Shown: positions 46,801 to 61,800, counted from the stretch's first letter. The stretch: 64,000 nucleotides of DNA from Spisula solida (GCA_947247005.1 OX365946.1:50742734-50806733); one strand, 5' to 3'. A program made the numbers and translations. Notes: a model not told the origin generated them from the sequence alone.

Positions 46801-49800
46801 AATAAAATCCCGTTTAATCCACTCCACTATCATGCACCATAGTTAATCTGCCCCTTCTACGGGTATCGAACAGATACAGAACAGAACAAAGTTTTCGTAT
46901 ACAATATAACTGATTGAGGCATTGACATGTAGCTACGGTTGAGTTAAACAAACATGGTTAGGCCTAGTACTTTGTTACTGTCTTTGGTTGCTGTGGTTCA
47001 GTATGTGGTGATGACGGCTGCCCATAGAGCGAAACTGTTAACTTAAGGCAGTTCCTTGGTTCAGTATGTGGTGATGACGGCTGCCCAACGAGCGAAACTG
47101 TTAACTTAAGGCTGTTCCATTGTTTCCTAAAGCTACATGTCATAACTGTGGAGAATCAGAATGGCTCAAGACAGGTACCAAGCTAGCTCAGTTTGCAGAG
47201 CTTCGGACTAGTAATACCAGGGGTTGTAGGTTAGACTCCCAAGTCTGATGCACTTTTTCCTCCTTATTTACTTCAATGTTGGGAGCCAATAATTACAGTA
47301 AATATGGTTTCAGATGCCCCAAGGATTAAGCAATAGGGTCCCATCCAAGAAATAAAGGGTGACTGTAGAGGAAGTGAAGTGACTGTGGAGACTGCATGTC
47401 TCATGACAGTCACCTGGCTAGCTAAGCTGGCTGGCAGACCTACAGACTAGTAATACCTGGGTGTTTGTTTGAGTTCCACATCGGGTGCACTTTTTATGCC
47501 CCACCAAATATTTGGGGGGTTATAGATTTGCCCCAGTCAGTCCCAAAATGTTGTGTCGTCAATAACTTGAATAGAAATTGTGCTACAGTCTTAACACTTC
47601 AATGGAATATTACTTATTAGTTAGCATTAATTGTTGTGCACCTAAATATTTTTATTTGAATCAGACCAGTATGAGCAGAGTTATTGTCCTTGGAATGATC
47701 AAATCGGCTTGTGTCATCCGTAACTTGAAAAGTGTTTGTGCTACAGTCATCAAACTTTGTAGGACTAGGAATATTAGTCAGCATAATCAGGAATGTTAAT
47801 CAGCATGTGCATTTGAGTAATGACCCTTGACATGGTCAAATTGCAAGTGGGAGCATCCATATCCTATGGACACATTTCTAGTATACAAATAAAAGTTTTT
47901 GTGCCAAAATGAAGATACGTCCTTTGCGAAGACAAGCGACGATTATAAGCTTCCTCCTATGTTTCTTCATTTACACCATAAGCGGTGTTCTGCTAAGGAT
48001 GCTGCAACCCTGGAAACATTTCTAAACGACCTGAAACGTATCTACTGGAGCGAAATGTACATAAATATATCTAAGGACTCATCTCAAGTATATTATTAAG
48101 GTCAGTCTTATATGCAGTCAAGATTTTAATCATGGGTTAATTTGACTCACCGTGCCCAATTTTAAAACAGAATTTAATACAGATTTTTGTGTTAAGGGGA
48201 TTGATTCGTTGTTTTTATAATGGTTAATTTATATTTCAGAACATGGTTATCCAGGTCGGATGACACTACAGCAGTAAACTTAACATACAAGATCAGTCTG
48301 TGTTCACCATTGACACCAAACGGGGCTCGTGACCATCAATGCCCTACCACATCATCAGTTTGTCTCATCTATGATAATGGTACTGCATTATCTGCAGGCA
48401 ACTTTAATGCTACAGCAGATCAGCTGACTGGAGGCAATAATGAAGATGAAGGTGAAATGTGGATAATTTTACCCGGTGATCCGTGTCCTGGAGAATCTCA
48501 TTATAACCTTACCACTTCTATCAATATCAAGTGTGGTCCAACTCTGGTAAGTCACAACATGCATTGTGAACCTTTCATACCATGTTTAACAGTTACATAA
48601 CTTTAATACCAGACCAGGTTATTCCAACAATGGGGCTTTAGTCCTATAAGTTTTGGGAAAATATTGTAATTGGCTAAGCATTCTTGATTGGTTGTTACTA
48701 ATAGATAACCTGTCCCCCTTTACATCATAAACTTACTGGTTTAATTGATTTTAAGGTCAGTAGGTCAGAAGTCAAGGTCAACATGACCTGGAACGTAAAA
48801 AGCCAGACTGTCATATGGGAACAAGCATGTTTTACAAAGATCTCATAGAAGGTTTTAATATTACAGTGATTTTTTTTGCTTGTTTGGGAAAGGGTCCCGG
48901 GTCTGTTTAGATTGGGAATGTTCACGTCATGACAACTTGAAATTGGGAATTTTCATGAAGCAGAAAGGCCAAATAAAACAGAAAAAGAGATTATATGTGA
49001 CTGTTAACTGGTTTCTGTAAACTTTTATACTGCTTGACCTCTTGTCAAAAATATTCATAACTTTGTCATTTTATGTTCAGTTTTGATTTTTTTTAGATCT
49101 TCATTGCAAATTTCTCCCTTCAAATTTGGGAAAATTATAGCCTTTTTAGCTCACCTAAGGTAAGCTATTGTGATCACCCTTTTGTCTGTCGTCCGTCGTG
49201 CGCCGTGAACCGTGCGCCGTCAACAATTGGACTGTTATCACTCTAGAAGTAACAGTTTTCACTAAATCTTTATGAAACTTGGTTGCAATGTTTGTCTCTA
49301 TGAAATCTAGGTCATGTTTGTAACTGGGTCATCTGGGGTCAAAAACTAGGTTACTAGGTCACATCAAAGAAAATTCTTGTAAACACTCTAGAGGTCACAT
49401 TTTTGATATAATCTTAATGAAACTTGGTCACAATGTGTATCTCTATGAAATTTGGGTCAAGATCGCAACTGGGTCACCTGGGGTCAAAAACTAGGTCACC
49501 AGATCACATTGAAGAAAAACCTTGTTAACACTCTAGAGGTCACATTTTTAACCTAATCTTAATGAAACCTGGTCACAATTTTTGTCTCTAGTATGATATC
49601 TAGGTCAAGTTTGTAACTTGGTCATCTGGGGTCAAAACTAGGTCAAATCAAAGAAAAACCTTGTTAACATTCTAGAGGTCACATTTTTTAGCTCCACTAT
49701 TGGTAGAATAAGGGGAGCTATTGCAGTCACCCGAGCGTCGTCGTAACACTTTTGTTAAAGTTTAGGTACAGGTTTTTTAACCTCTTATATTCTCTAAGTC

Positions 49801-52800
49801 CTTTGAGATGTTGCTTTCATACTTTGCATACTTGTTTGCCATCATGACCCCAACCCATATGCAGGAGTAGGTAACTCTATCAGGCATTTTGTTGAAATTA
49901 TGCCCCTTTTTGGACTAAGAAATGCTTATTTGTTTACCTTCATGACCAAGAGGACCTACACATGAGAAGGTAACGGTTCTGCATAATTTGTCCCCCTTTT
50001 TCGACTTAGAAGCCCCAACCTCTACACAGCAGAGGGTAATGCTGCTGTTATGAAGCATTTTGTTTTGAATATATTATAATTGTACTATCCTAGCATGGCG
50101 CTGCGAATAGTGGAGCACGCTGTTCGTGGACAGCTCTTGTTAAATAATCTTAATGAAACTTGGTCTCAATGTGTATCTCTATGAAATCTAGGTCACAAGG
50201 TCACATTGAAGAAAAACCTTGTTAACACTTTAGAGGTTATATTTTTAACCTAATCTTTATAAAACTTGGTCACAATGTTTGTCTCTATGAAATCTAGGTC
50301 AAGTTTGTAACCGGGTCATCTGGGGTCAAAAACTAGGTCACATCAAAGAAAAATATTGTTAACTCTCCAGTGGTCACGCTTTTTGCCTAATCTTTTTGAA
50401 ACTTGGTCACAATGTTTGTCACTATGAAATCTAGGTCAAGTCCGTAACTGGGTTATCTGGGTTCAAAAACTAGGTCACCATATTACATCAAAGAAAACCC
50501 TTGTTTATACTTTAGAGGTCGCATTTTTTACCTCATCTTTATAAAACCTGGTCACAAAGTGTGCATTTGTAAAATCTACATCAAATATTAAGGTCTAACA
50601 TAACAAATACTGATTCTACCTAAACTGCTAGACATCAGATGAGCGCTTTAGGGCCAATGGCCCTCTTGTTTAAATTGAGAAGGTACCATTTACCGGTAGC
50701 AAACAAAAAAAGGAAAAAAAATCACTGACATTATAAGCTCGTTTATACAGGTAGAATAAAGTCATTCTTGAATTGCTGTCTACTTTCAATGCTGCGATTT
50801 TATAGAAATCATTATAGCATATGTCATGTTTTGTATATTAAAGTAGGTGAATGCTTTCAATAATTCTCGTCAACATTTCACAAAATTAATCAAGAAGTAA
50901 TTAGTGTTTTTTTTTATTGTAACTTTGTTTATTGATTATTAAATGAACTTTAAATTTTATTGAAAGTTAATTTCCATTGAAGGGGTCTCCTGTGTTCCTG
51001 AGTTATACTGGATGTGTAAGTTATTTTGAATGGGAGACAAATGTCTACTGCAAGAATCCAGCCGTTGTAAACGAGGTTCAGTGTTACTTGTATGACGATA
51101 AATGGAATAGGTATGACTTGTCTCCCTTAGCAAAGACAAAGGGAGCTTACCTAGTGTCTTCAGAGGGAGTTACTGACATGTACATCAATGTCTGTAGAGA
51201 TATCAATCCAGGTAAGTGTCACAGTCACTGGGCTGTTTTTCAACTTTTGGGATGGGACCCTAACTTAGTAAATGGAGGATCTTGGTATTTCACTAATTTT
51301 GTTACATGGGGAACTGATTTTGTAGGAATAGTACTTTTCATTTTGAGGAAAACTGCATGATTTTAAAGACTTTTTCCTGGGGAATAATAATGTCGTGCAA
51401 TAAGTCACTGTTGTGGATGTTTTGTTCCATGTTTTTAAGTACATGATACCTCATTTTGACCAGTGTTTCTGACTTCTCATTTGAGGCCCTGCTTCGTGTT
51501 GCAGCATATTTGTTATGTTGCATGGTTGTCTCTTGGTTGTCTCTGGGTTTTGTGTAAACTATTACAGTAAACAAGTTCAGTTTTCAATTATGCCATTAGG
51601 CTTACTTGTCCAATACTTTCCTGCTGACAGCATGATATTCTACCCTATCTAAGATAAGTCTAAAGATTGTGTGAGTGGAAACATAAGGGAAATATCCTTC
51701 CTAATATTCTTTATAGTGATTTAATGCAAGAAAACAAAACATCTTTATTTTTCAAAATTATTTAAAATAAACTACATCAATTTGATGATTCCTTCTGATA
51801 TTGCATTATGTTTTATATTCAGGTTCCCAAACCAGTGGATGTCCTGCTGGCTCAGGGGCTTGTAGAAAATCAGGACTGACCTCTGAAAGTTTTGGCGTAC
51901 CGATGGATCCTTTGAAGATTGGTGCTGACGGTCGCTTGATCTTGCGTTATAACACGTCTTCATCCGACACTAAACCTGCTGGCTGTACATCACCTCCTTC
52001 CACTACAATTGTGTTCATTTGTCCAAAAAGAGGAGAGGTAATGTATTTTGTAACAACAGTCACACACTGAGATTGCTCTCAATCATCTATGTCACTTCAT
52101 AACATCACTCTCAATGTCACTGCATGAGATCATTGCCAATGTTACTGCAACAGATCATTCTCAGTGTCATTGCATGAGATCACTCTCAATGTCACTGCAT
52201 GATATCAGTCTCAGTGTCATATAGTATACTGCATAACATCACCCTCAATATTACCACATGAGATCACTCTGAATGTCATATACTGCATGAGATCACTCTG
52301 AATGTCACTGTATGAGATCACTCTCTATGTCACTGCATGATATCATTCTCAGTGTCATATACTGCATGAGATCACCTTCAATGTTACTGTATTAGATCAC
52401 TCTCAATGTCACTATATGAGATCCCTCTCAATGTCATATACTGCATGAGATCATTCTCAATGTCATATACTGCATGAGATCATTCTCAATGTCATATACT
52501 GCATGAGATCACTCTCAATGTTACTGCATGAGATCATTCTCAATGTCATTTTTCATCAGTGATTCATTGGCCATATGAGTGTATATTCATTCTCACTAGA
52601 TATGTATTGATTACATGTATAATGCATAGATGGTTTAATATCATCTACAGACACAGATCGGGATATTGCATAAATATGCAGTTGCAAAAAATTGTTTGAA
52701 ACGAAAAAGCGCCTGATGCATATATTTGAATGTAGATGTAAATACTCCAATTAACAGCCCTAATCTTTATTTAATTATCTTGCTATATGTGCCTGGAAGG

Positions 52801-55800
52801 AAAAATGTAAAAGGGCAAGAAACACACAAATAGGCATAACATTTTCACTTTTGGAGGTTGGTGAAAGCCCTGAATTATGTACATGAATGTCATCTATCAA
52901 GATATTTAAATGTCATCTCTGGAGATAAAACTACACTTATATATTGCTATAGTGGTTCGCAGGTGGTGAGGTGGCAATTTAGAGCCTAGATGGCCCTCTT
53001 GTTTACATTCTAAGCTTAAAGATAGATATGTTTTATTATAATGCATAATTTTATAAAGTATGCCCTTATGCTGTTGTAACGTTCTTATTCTCTAGTATTG
53101 ATTTTGTATTGGTGTTGTTAATTGTCATAGGAATTCATATCTTTATCTGTCTACCTAACCTTTACATCATCCCAAATCCACTATCAGACAATTTATTTAC
53201 CATTGACAGATCTTCATAAGCAAACTTTCATTCCCCTCCTAGGGGACTTATAAATGTAATACAAAAGAAACTGCTGAAGTTGACACCTGCCCAAAAGTAC
53301 AACCTTTGCTAAGTCTTTTATATCCGTCTTTCTTTCCTTTAAAATAATTTAATTTCAATGGGGCAAAATTTCAAAGTTTTGGTAAAGACAAGGATTTCGG
53401 ATTTCATGAAAAATGGCAAGGTCAAAATTCACACAAATCAGAAATCATTCAAAATTCAAACAGATAAAATAGTCGTTTATATTTGCATATGCAAGTTAAC
53501 TTCCCAAAACCCAGTCTTATACCAGACTGAACTTAAAAGCAAGTGTGCAGCTGCTGTAAACTTGACATATTTATTGGTATTATTATTCCTGATGATTGTG
53601 GATTTAATTTCATGGTTGATGACATCCACGAAATCCATGAAAATTAAATCCCCCACAAATATTAATGATTTGACAGTATAATAAAGTCAGCATTATCCAA
53701 AATATAACTGTCTGTCATAAAACTAATGAATCCATAACATATTTATTCCATTTGAAGGGATATGGTACAAATATCAATTGTGTTCATTGCCACCTAAACT
53801 AATGATCTAAACAAGCTGATATTGTACTCACCATCCCTAGAAAGGTAATTGAAAAATAACTGTTTTATCAAAGCACTTATGTAGTTATCTTCCATTCATA
53901 CAGGGTCCTACAATGCCGGAAAAATTCGGAAATCCAGATTTGCTGCATTAGACCAGTACAAAATAAAAGTTATATGATGAAAAAATTCAAAGAATTGACC
54001 AAGTTATGGTCATTTGATGTTTTGTGATCTGAATTTTAACAATAAAACAAAATGTATCAGCTTGTTCCACAGTGCATACAGCAAGATACATCAGCATTGA
54101 GTATAGTAGAAAAGTTATGATTATGTTCCAATGGAGAAACTGGTAAATAGAAGTCATGTAAAGTTAAATTTATCAAACCGACTGTAACAACACCATGTTT
54201 TATGAAAGCTCAAAATTCGTTACTGTAGTTTATAAATTTTTTCAATCAACTAAGAGCAAGGTGGTATATCAATACATATTATGTAATTGATTGATGATTG
54301 ATCTGGGTTTCCAATAAGATAATGTAACATATACCTGTGGGGGATTAGTGTAGGAGAGTACAAATCGATTCCAGTAAAATAATATTATATAGATTTAATG
54401 AGTCTTACTTTTTATTAGTCCCCTACTGGTTTTTGATCGGAGGGGACTATAGGTTTGCCCTCCGTCCGTCAGTCTGTCTGTCCGTCAGTCATTCTGTCCA
54501 AAAATCTGGATCCTAACATAATTCAAACAGTTTCCAAGCTAGATTTATGAAACTTGGTATGTGGATAGGGGCAATAAGGGGATAATGCACGTCCAAAAAC
54601 ATTTTAATTCCGACCAAAATTGTGGTTGCTATGGCAACAGAAACATTGAAAATGGCTTAAAACCAGTACGGACTTCTGTATTGCTTGCAATTCTTAGTTA
54701 CTTGTTTATTGTGGTATTTACTGTAGATGTATACCTGAGTTACAGACAGGCCTTTTCCCCAGAACATTTTTAAGGGGCTAGGGTAATGCTAGGATTTGTG
54801 CTTACGGTGATCTGCAAGAACAGCCAAAAAGGTCTAGAAGAGAAATCTACAAAGTTATCTATAGTTTAAAGGCTTTTTCACACAATACAAGACTTAGTCA
54901 TTATATCACTCAAATAACACAATACAGACCTAAAATATAAACACCCTTACTGATTTAAAGACACCATTTCAGGATTAAAGGCGCTGAGGGAAAGCCAATT
55001 CTGGTTTTAAGACGATGGGGTACCACTGCACCTTCTGACCCTGGGGAAGGGCCTGACAGAATAAAATATTATATAAAATGTCAAAAAGGAATTTCATTTT
55101 TGTTCCAGTATGACGGTTGATAATGGTTAAGACCACTTACTTTTTCTCCCACATATGCATGTAGTATCGATTCGGTGCTAGATTTCTGTTTGTCTGGATG
55201 GATTAATGGTGGATAGATGGATGTCACCAAGTTTGCTTGCCCTTTTGTTCTCCTTAACCACTAGTCCAATTTCAATGAAACTTCACTTGAATACTTTGTA
55301 CATGTACCTCGCCTAGTTGTGCATATTTAGGTCAGATGATTTTTGAGTTATGGCCCTTTGTGGGAGCCTTTTTTTGGTGTAAAAACCTTCTTAAGTTACC
55401 GATATGGTTACAAATCGTCCTTTAAATGTATTCTGTATAATCTATTTCAGAACAAAGATCCGTTGATCATTGAGAGTTTTGATTGTCAGTATGTGATAGA
55501 GTGGCAGACAGAATATGCTTGTCCTGAAACCAAACTCTCCAATACTTCATGTGTGCTCACCAAAGCTGATGCTGATATAGATATTGACCTTCGACCTTTA
55601 CGACGACAAAAAGGTCAGACATTTTGCATGTATATTGAATATTCCAGGGGTCCCACTTGTGACTGGAGTTGAAGGATCGTTTCGAAGATTTTTGTATATG
55701 ATTTTACTATTAATAAATAGCCAAAATATATGTATATAAAATTGACCTCTTATTCGAAATCCTAACCATCAAAAGATGGCTTTTTGGAAATTGAATAGGC

Positions 55801-58800
55801 TAACAATCATTTCGAGGGTCATAGAAACTCCTGAAGTTTGTTAATCTAGCAGAGCACTTTGTAGCGCAACATGGGAGCTAATCCATGCCCACTATATTTA
55901 ATTAAACAGAGGTAACGGGATAAAGATGCTCCGTAGCGCTTCAGTGCTTACAACCTCTTGAAATCGAAATATTAAAAAATATGGCTTGGTTACATGTTAT
56001 ATAATAGTTTATTTGTTTTTGAAGATAATCCGTATCAAGTAAGCTATACAGATACAAGCTCCAGTACAAATGATGTGTATGACTTCTACTTGAACATCTG
56101 TGAAGAGATAGATTTTGGATGTCCTGAAAACAAAAATGATCGTTTTGTACCCGCTTGTCAGACATTGGAGGGTACTCCTACCTTTGCTAAAGCTATGGGA
56201 TCTACACACCATGTGAAACTTACGTAAGTTGTTGTCAATGTTCGTAGCTGACTAACTGTTATTGTCTGACCAGATTAAACTGAGACTCTGATCAAAGTTC
56301 GTATACGCCCGGCTGTACTCGGCTGTTTTCGATTTGTATGTTTATTTACTACATGTGCAGTAATCTCTGCATTTGTAACAAAATTCAAAATAAAATCAAG
56401 CATGAATAGTAGCGCAATGGAAACGTTTTCGCCTTTAATGCCAGTGGTCGTAGGTTCAAAACTTACTACAGTAAAACCTCGTTATCTCGAGGACCCATCG
56501 GGACAAGCCAAATGCTCGAGTTAAGCCAGGTGCTCGAAATATCCGAAGTCTATGATGAATTGTTGTTATGACTAAGTGTAACTGTGTTTATAATGAAAAC
56601 ACGTATGATACATATATTTGGTTGTAACTACGAATATTTTCATTGTTTATCAAGTCTATACGCAATTTGAATCGTGTGGACATTTGCCGAATTCAACAAA
56701 TTGCATATGAAAGTCGTAATGAATCATTTAACATTAAATATGAAACTCCATTTAACGGTTGAAATAAAAGTTCGCATCGGCAAAAAGATAAAACCACTTA
56801 AAGCGCACGATAGATCCCATATGTTTGAACAAACACCCACGCACAAAAATCACACGTGATAAAATAAAACCCGGATGCAAAGTCGATCCAGTTTTCAGCA
56901 CAGGGATACGGCTCATTGAGTAAAAAACATGCACTATATTATCAATGATAATTTATTTTGGGCATGATGTTTAGCTGAATGAGTTATATCCCTGTGGTTT
57001 CCAATTGAAACGCGCACGACAATTTGGAGACATCAAACGCGGCGGTCTTTCGACTGACTTCAAACGCGACGCACATCAAAAAAATTGCCGGTACAGTTGG
57101 GAGTAGTGTTACGCCAGAGTTCCATACCGCAGTATGAATTCGCCAATCTGCGCATAGTGTAGATTCAATTGACATTTAATTTGCTACTTTACAAAGTCGA
57201 CAATTTTTTTATTCTTCAGGGTTGTTCGACAAGAATTGGATTTAATCGCGGACTTGACTTACTTCACTTATTCAGTATCGGACACGTGAAATTGCACATG
57301 TAGTACGTAAGCTTACATTCGCAGGTTTTCATGAAATACGGAATATGAAATAATTTTGAAATGGTTTTCACTTGCAGTTTTATAACGAACGGAGCCTAAA
57401 TATTTAAGATTCTACATGTAAGTCGGTTTATCTTACGATATCTAAAAGTCTGTGCGAGTCAGTACGTTCGAAGCAACGATGTTGCATTTAATAATTCTAG
57501 TTCTCGTAAGTTCCCAATTGTTGCCTATTGAACTTGTTCTGAAACGTATGTGTTGTTTAAATCACGCTCATTAATTAAATATCTTCTACTTCGTGTTTAA
57601 TGTAACAAATCGAAAATACGGAAATCAATTTAATAAGTGTTAGGGATTACGATATTGTCATAAAATGTAATTATCACGATGTGTGAAAAATACGGACCGT
57701 AACAAAATTTAGTATGACATTTTTCGGAGGTGTGAAATTTCGCTCTGTTGATTGCCTCGAGATAAGGTAATTAATTATTGTTGAAAATTGTTGATTGGAC
57801 CGACACCTGTGCTCGAATTAGACCGGATGCTCGTAATAACTTTACTCGAGTTAGAGGGATAAATTAATGTACAATATAGAGCAAATTCGTCGGGACTTTG
57901 AAATTTGCTCGAATTAGGCCGGTTGCTCGAATAATCGCTGCTCGTATTACCGAGGTTTTACTGTATAACCTTTTGACATTAATATTTTTACAACATTCTT
58001 TCCTTGAATCAAGGGGTTTATGTTTAAAACTTTTCCCGTATGTTCTTATATTATTTGATCTTTAATTTCGATTTTTGTATTATTTCCAATTGCATATTTC
58101 TTTCTTTCAAGTACATGAACAATGTTTCAACGACTTCGCCATTATAGATTTAATGTACGCCAGAATTGTGTAATGGATATGTGAACATAGGGCTGGTTAT
58201 AATTCACGAATAGCATACTTGCATATAAAGAAAAAAAATTAAATAAAAAATATTGCGTTTGCCTCGAACCCGATACCCTTTGGTCTACTAACCACACACT
58301 AACCCACTAAACCATCACAGATTGTTATCTAATAGCAACTCAATAAAGCCACATATAGCGATAAATGTAATTATATTTCATAACTTCTGAAATTTCCAGA
58401 CTTGAACAAATTATGCAAGGAGTCTCAGTTTCATCTGGTCAGACAATGCTAAATGTCCAGCCTTTAGTTTATACTTAGGGGATTATGGTAAGAATGAAGA
58501 TAAAATTATCACTTTGACAGATGGTAGTTAATGTTCCGTAGTTCATAGTCAAACCAACACGATGCATACAGTATCAGTAAGTTAATGTTCCATGAAGGCA
58601 TAGTCAAACCAACACGATGCATACAGTATCAGTTAGTTAATTTTCCATGAAGGCATCGTCAAACCAACACGATGCATACAGTATCAGTTAGTTAATGCTC
58701 CATGAAGGCATCGTCAAACCAACACGATGCATACAGTATCACACTTTACTAGGGTCTTCGGGGCTGGACAATCAGATATTAAAAAGCAGCCTCGAGGAAC

Positions 58801-61800
58801 AGCAAGCCTGTCTACATGAACGTAATGCCTGCAGTGTGTTTTAGTGGCAAAAAATACCTAATATGCATGTATTGTGTGGCTGTTAGTCAGTCTGCGCATA
58901 TAGTACAGTCCCGCCAGAGCTGCTCTCTGTAGACCACCAACCTCTCTATATAACAACAGCTTCAAAATCCCTTTGCCAATATCTGCTATACATTCAACCT
59001 CTGTAGACCAACAACCTCTGAGCATGGGCCAATATTTGTAACTCCCAAATAAAAGGGTGTTGCTCTACAGAGGTTGTACTGTATTTTATCCATCAGTAAG
59101 TCAGAACATTTTTGAATAATTGTACCTGAAAAGCATTTCTGTTTGCAACCCAGCTGGTGTAGGGATTGAACCCACAACCTTCAGATCAGCAGTCAGTAGC
59201 CCTTACCACTGGACCTCTTGTTCACCCACAACTCTAGATATTCAGACAACAAGGTTTATATACTTTGTATTGTATGTGTTTAGATATGCAGACGACAAGT
59301 TTTATATACATTGTGTTGTATGTGTTTAGGTATGCAGACGACAAGTTTTATATACATTGTGTTGTATGTGGTTCAGGTATGCAGACGACAAGTTTTATAT
59401 ACATTGTGTTGTATGTGGTTCAGGTATGCAGACGACAAGTTTTATATACATTGTGTTGTATGTGGTTCAGGTATGCAGACAACAAGTTTTATATACTTTG
59501 TGTTGTATGTGTTTTGGTATGACAAGTTTTATATACTTTGTGTTGTATGTGTTCAGGTATGCAGACGACAAGTTTTATATACTTTGTGTTGTATGTGTTT
59601 TGGTATGACAAGTTTTATATACTTTGTGTTGTATGTGTTCAGGTATGCAGACGACAAGTTTTATATACATTGTGTTGTATGTGTTTAGGTATGCAGACGA
59701 CAAGTTTTATATACTTTGTGTTGTATGTGTTTAGGTATGCAGACGACAAGTTTTATATACTTTGTATTGTATGTGTTTAGATATGCAGACGACAAGTTTT
59801 ATATACATTGTGTTGTATGTGTTTAGGTATGCAGACGACAAGTTTTATATACATTGTGTTGTATGTGTTTAGGTATGCAGACGACAAGTTTTATATACAT
59901 TGTGTTGTATGTGTTTAGGTATGCAGACAACAAGTTTTATATACTTTGTGTTGTATGTGTTTAGATATGACAAGTTTTATACACTTTGTGTTGTATGTGT
60001 TTAGGTATGCAGACAACAAGTTTTATATACTTTGTATTGTATGTGTTTAGGTATGCAGACGACAAGTTTTATATACTTTGTATTGTATGTGTTTAGGTAT
60101 GCAGACAACAAGTTTTATATACTTTGTATTGTATGTGTTTAGGTATGCAGACAACAAGTTTTATATACTTTGTGTTGTATGTGTTTAGGTATGCAGACAA
60201 CAAGTTTTATATACTTTGTATTGTATGTGTTTAGGTATGCAGACGACAAGTTTTATATACTTTGTATTGTATGTGTTTAGGTATGCAGACAACAAGTTTT
60301 ATATACATTGTATTGTATGTGTTTAGGTATGCAGACAACAAGTTTTATATACTTTGTGTTGTATGTGTTTAGGTATGCAGACGACAAGTTGACACTGGTA
60401 TATAAAGGAGGAGAGGTGTGTAACCATAATCGCTTCAAGAGACAGACGATAATTAACTTCATCTGTAAGGAAGATGCAGGTAATAATATGCTTGCTACTA
60501 TCAGGCCCTTCCCCAGAAACTTTTTTAAGGCGCTGTGGCGTTGCTAAGATTTGAGCTTACACAGATCCATGAGAATGGCTAAAAAATTTGAAAGTGATAA
60601 CTGCACATTATCCTTAATTTAAAGGCTAATTTAAGAACATTTTCACACAATACAAGCCATAATCACACAAATAACACAATACAATCTAGGGAAAGCTAAG
60701 TCTGGCTTTAAGGTGCTGGGGTACCACAAGGCCTTCTGCCCCTGGGGAACGGCCTGAATATAATTATAACAGTCTTTACTGGATTTACATGAAATCAACT
60801 GATTTCCATTACATTGGTTACTTGCAAGGTTGTGAATTCACTACTAGATAATATTCATGTACCAGATGTCTTTGCCTTCGAATTTTTATATTGAATGGAT
60901 GTGATGAATTTGTCTTTGACTGTTTATGTTGTAATGAATGTTTTGAAGCAATAGAAAGTTTATGTACCTATGAGCTATAATGTCTAAACTTCAGTTTTAA
61001 GTATAAACTTCAAATATTTACACAGTAATCAGCTCTATTACTTGTTTGCTCTTATTATTTGTTTGCTCTATAACTTGTTTGTATTTTTGATAATGTACAA
61101 ATATTTCCAAAATTGCTAGAAAATAACTATTTTTTCCGAAAAGACGGTGTGTCATGTCAATAAATCTACTTCTTGTTATATACTCAGCGTCAATGAAAAG
61201 TAACCACCCTATTGACTCTTATATTTTAATATTCACGTTACACTGAGTTAAAAGCCGAACGCGACTATGTTTTGACCTTACTGTGTAGTCACAGCTATCC
61301 TATTTAACAATATTCAAATGTACACACTATAAAACTTTTGTACCAATAGGTCATATTGTATACAATATATATATACAAGTGGTCAATTTTCAGCGACGCC
61401 CTGTATATTTACATCATTGTTATATTTACATCATTATTATATTTACATCATTGTTCTATATTTATATCATTGTTTAAATTTGTTACATTTATATCATTGT
61501 TATTAACCTATAGGAAATGGTGAACCAAAATATATTAGAGAAAGTGACTGTATATACTTCTTTGATTGGGAGACGAGATACGCATGCTTAGATCACCCGA
61601 AGGATGAATCGTGTCGGGTAAATGTTGACGGTCAGAGATATGACATGTCATCTCTGGTTCGAAATACGGGTAAGTTTTATGTAATTTTTATGACATTTCT
61701 GTCAACATGCAGCTTCAGCCTTCTGTCTATGCATGTAAATACTTTGTTTATTGTAGTGTCACCCCTGAAAGGCCCTGCCAATTTTGACTCATGAGACACC

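Noticed and set aside
59265..60547. Overlapping open frames of 80-125 codons through the minisatellite
   Set aside because: They arise because the 46-47-bp unit lacks stops in some frames. The peptides are repeats of the array, with no start context or family similarity.
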